IMG/VR virus record: IMGVR_UViG_3300045993_000696
Coordinates: 1 to 21,759 of that record
Strand: one strand, 5' to 3'
Source: a virus
DNA: 21,759 bases
In this document: positions 21,001 through 21,759 of the stretch, piece by piece
Layout: the number at the start of each line of letters is the position of its first letter
How positions within the stretch are numbered: the stretch's first letter is position 1
Notes under the pieces: generated by a model
Seen by the model: the letters and a program-made list of their open reading frames with translations, nothing else
What the model was told of the DNA's origin: nothing
The model's database searches: none
Made by a program: the position numbers and the translations under genes

Positions 21001-21647
21001 TTGCGTTCTTTCAGATACAATTTAATTTTATGGAGGATTGGAGATGAGGCAGATGAATTCAACGTATTCACAGCATAAAATTTATCGCAGCGAATCATTA
21101 TTTCATTCTTAGATTTTAGACACTTATCTAAATCGTTATCGTATCTCCACTCCATTTTGTTTAATTTGGCGGTGGCATCATAGATTGCTTTCATTTTTAT
21201 TTCGCCAAATGTAAGCCCAGTAGGATTCTTTTGATTCGCACTCATATAATCTCTATTGATGAGAGCAATAAAATTTGTCATATCACGTGTCTCAGGGTCA
21301 AGACAACATATCCAATCAAACTTGCCTATCGGGAAAATCGCAACTGGATAGTCATTTGCGTAGTAATTTGCATCATGAAAATCACTGGTGGTGAAGAGCC
21401 AGTTTCTTGCTTCAGCACCGAATTTTCCTTTGAGGAATTTATTCATTACCTTGTGTTGATTAGGATCTGTATCTCTAGGTTCAGAACGTTCATGCCAGGT
21501 TCTAATATCAAATGTTTCAGGGGAGTCCTGTGAGCCGTGAAATAGAAAATGTTCGCCATCTAATCTATCTAGGACATAGGCACAATCTACCTTGAATTTT
21601 TCAAAGTCAAATTCTTTATCCTCTTTAAGGAATTCTTTGAATCTCAT
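20997..21647 (-). CDS. ADP-ribosyltransferase-like protein with capsid-targeting peptide (short subfamily, His type)
   Basis: This gene encodes 216 residues beginning MRFKEFLKE, then DKEF. It aligns along its length with the next gene (EPRDT, RNWLFTTS, VAIFPIGKFDW, NEIMIRCDKFY). At the first motif it has FLFHGSQ, with His37 in place of the Arg of YRGQ. H-G-S/T is the signature of the other ART branch (diphtheria toxin and PARP, the H-Y-E group), so this may be a real change of active-site type or simply a dead copy. The second motif is FTTS (85-88), closer to S-T-S than its neighbour. The candidate Glu is 182, in K-N-E. No strong ribosome site is visible, and the start overlaps the upstream stop (ATGA). 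Confidence 0.58.
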   Translation of the reverse strand: MRFKEFLKEDKEFDFEKFKVDCAYVLDRLDGEHFLFHGSQDSPETFDIRTWHERSEPRDTDPNQHKVMNKFLKGKFGAEARNWLFTTSDFHDANYYANDYPVAIFPIGKFDWICCLDPETRDMTNFIALINRDYMSANQKNPTGLTFGEIKMKAIYDATAKLNKMEWRYDNDLDKCLKSKNEIMIRCDKFYAVNTLNSSASSPILHKIKLYLKERK

Positions 21648-21759
21648 GTTTTATACCACCCATCGATTTTATGAGCAAGTGCTTCATCAGTCATGATTAA
21701 TGGGGCAAGATACTTTTGCTTTTCTGCTTTCAATTTTTCTAAGTTTCTTTTACCAACAA
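21644..21759 (-). CDS. C-terminal end of an unidentified gene (runs off the window edge)
   Basis: An open frame enters at the right edge and ends with TGA at 21646-21644, overlapping the next start as ATGA. The visible residues end KYLAPLIMTDEALAHKIDGWYKT and are preceded by a lysine-rich stretch (KRNLEKLKAEKQ). This is too little to identify a family. The overlap and compact spacing suggest it belongs to the same operon as the ART-like genes. Confidence 0.6.
   Translation of the reverse strand, partial: VGKRNLEKLKAEKQKYLAPLIMTDEALAHKIDGWYKT

Larger units (their letters stand above)
13484..21647. repeat. Dispersed repeat at the starts of the capsid-targeted genes
   Basis: A 20-base sequence, AATTCTTTAAAGCTTAGCAT on the plus strand, covers the start codons of paralogues C (15044-15063), B (14256-14275, one mismatch) and A (13484-13503, one mismatch). 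A related form, AGGAATTCTTTGAATCTCAT, is identical at the starts of the two shorter genes (20981-21000 and 21628-21647). A further diverged copy lies at the 3' end of the 72-aa gene (15069-15086). The repeats encode the SFKEF peptide. They could allow cassette shuffling by recombination, although purifying selection on the peptide alone might also keep them similar. Confidence 0.75.

Noticed and set aside
1-21759. Prophage or plasmid origin
   Set aside because: There is no integrase, repressor, attachment site or partition gene, and the content is that of a lytic T4-type phage.

Overview
This window is a piece of a T4-superfamily myovirus genome (tailed dsDNA phage). The evidence is a set of T4-type hallmark proteins: UvsW helicase, UvsY recombination mediator, UvsX recombinase, gp32-type single-stranded DNA-binding protein and a gp17-type large terminase. 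Several copies of the T4 late promoter octamer TATAAATA support this. The DNA is moderately AT-rich by eye. All genes but one lie on the minus strand, tightly packed with ATGA or TAATG junctions. The exception is a GIY-YIG homing endonuclease on the plus strand. I cannot name the host. There is no integrase, tRNA or rRNA, and no gene-free stretch longer than about 220 bases.

Layout, in + coordinates (transcription mostly runs right to left). (1) 1-4450 holds recombination and replication genes: partial uvsW, an 86-aa protein, the inserted GIY-YIG endonuclease, uvsY, an IscA/HesB-like protein without its cysteines, a 64-aa protein, uvsX and gp32. The gp32 gene has a structured leader with a sigma70-like and a late promoter. 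(2) 4670-5995 holds a 5'-OH polynucleotide kinase domain overlapping an HD phosphohydrolase. This is the same pair of activities that is fused in bacterial HD-Pnk end-healing enzymes. (3) 5780-8900 holds small early-type genes of mostly unknown function, including a HExxH metallopeptidase, behind sigma70-like promoters of two repeated designs. (4) 8954-11795 holds late structural and packaging genes: a tail fibre assembly chaperone-like protein, a collagen-repeat tail fibre and the large terminase. (5) 11879-21759 is a head-cargo-like region.

Region 5 is the most unusual part. Five proteins begin with a decapeptide of the form M-x-(S)-F-K-E-F-(L/I)-x-E, closely resembling the T4 capsid-targeting sequence (about MKTYQEFIAE) that is removed by the gp21 prohead protease. 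All five look like ADP-ribosyltransferase-fold proteins in two subfamilies (three of about 261-270 aa, two of about 215 aa). One of them has His-Gly-Ser where the others have Tyr-Arg-Gly. Between the two ART groups lie a 1325-aa modular protein and a 349-aa companion. Both contain many [L/I/V]-x-E followed by A/G/S sites, the T4 prohead protease specificity, often at apparent domain borders. A 72-aa protein ends, rather than begins, with NLSFKEFL. My model is that this block encodes proteins packaged in the prohead, cut by the phage maturation protease and possibly injected into the host as effectors, as T4 Alt and the internal proteins are. The packaging and processing part is inference from motifs. 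The ART assignment rests on motif spacing and conservation between paralogues.
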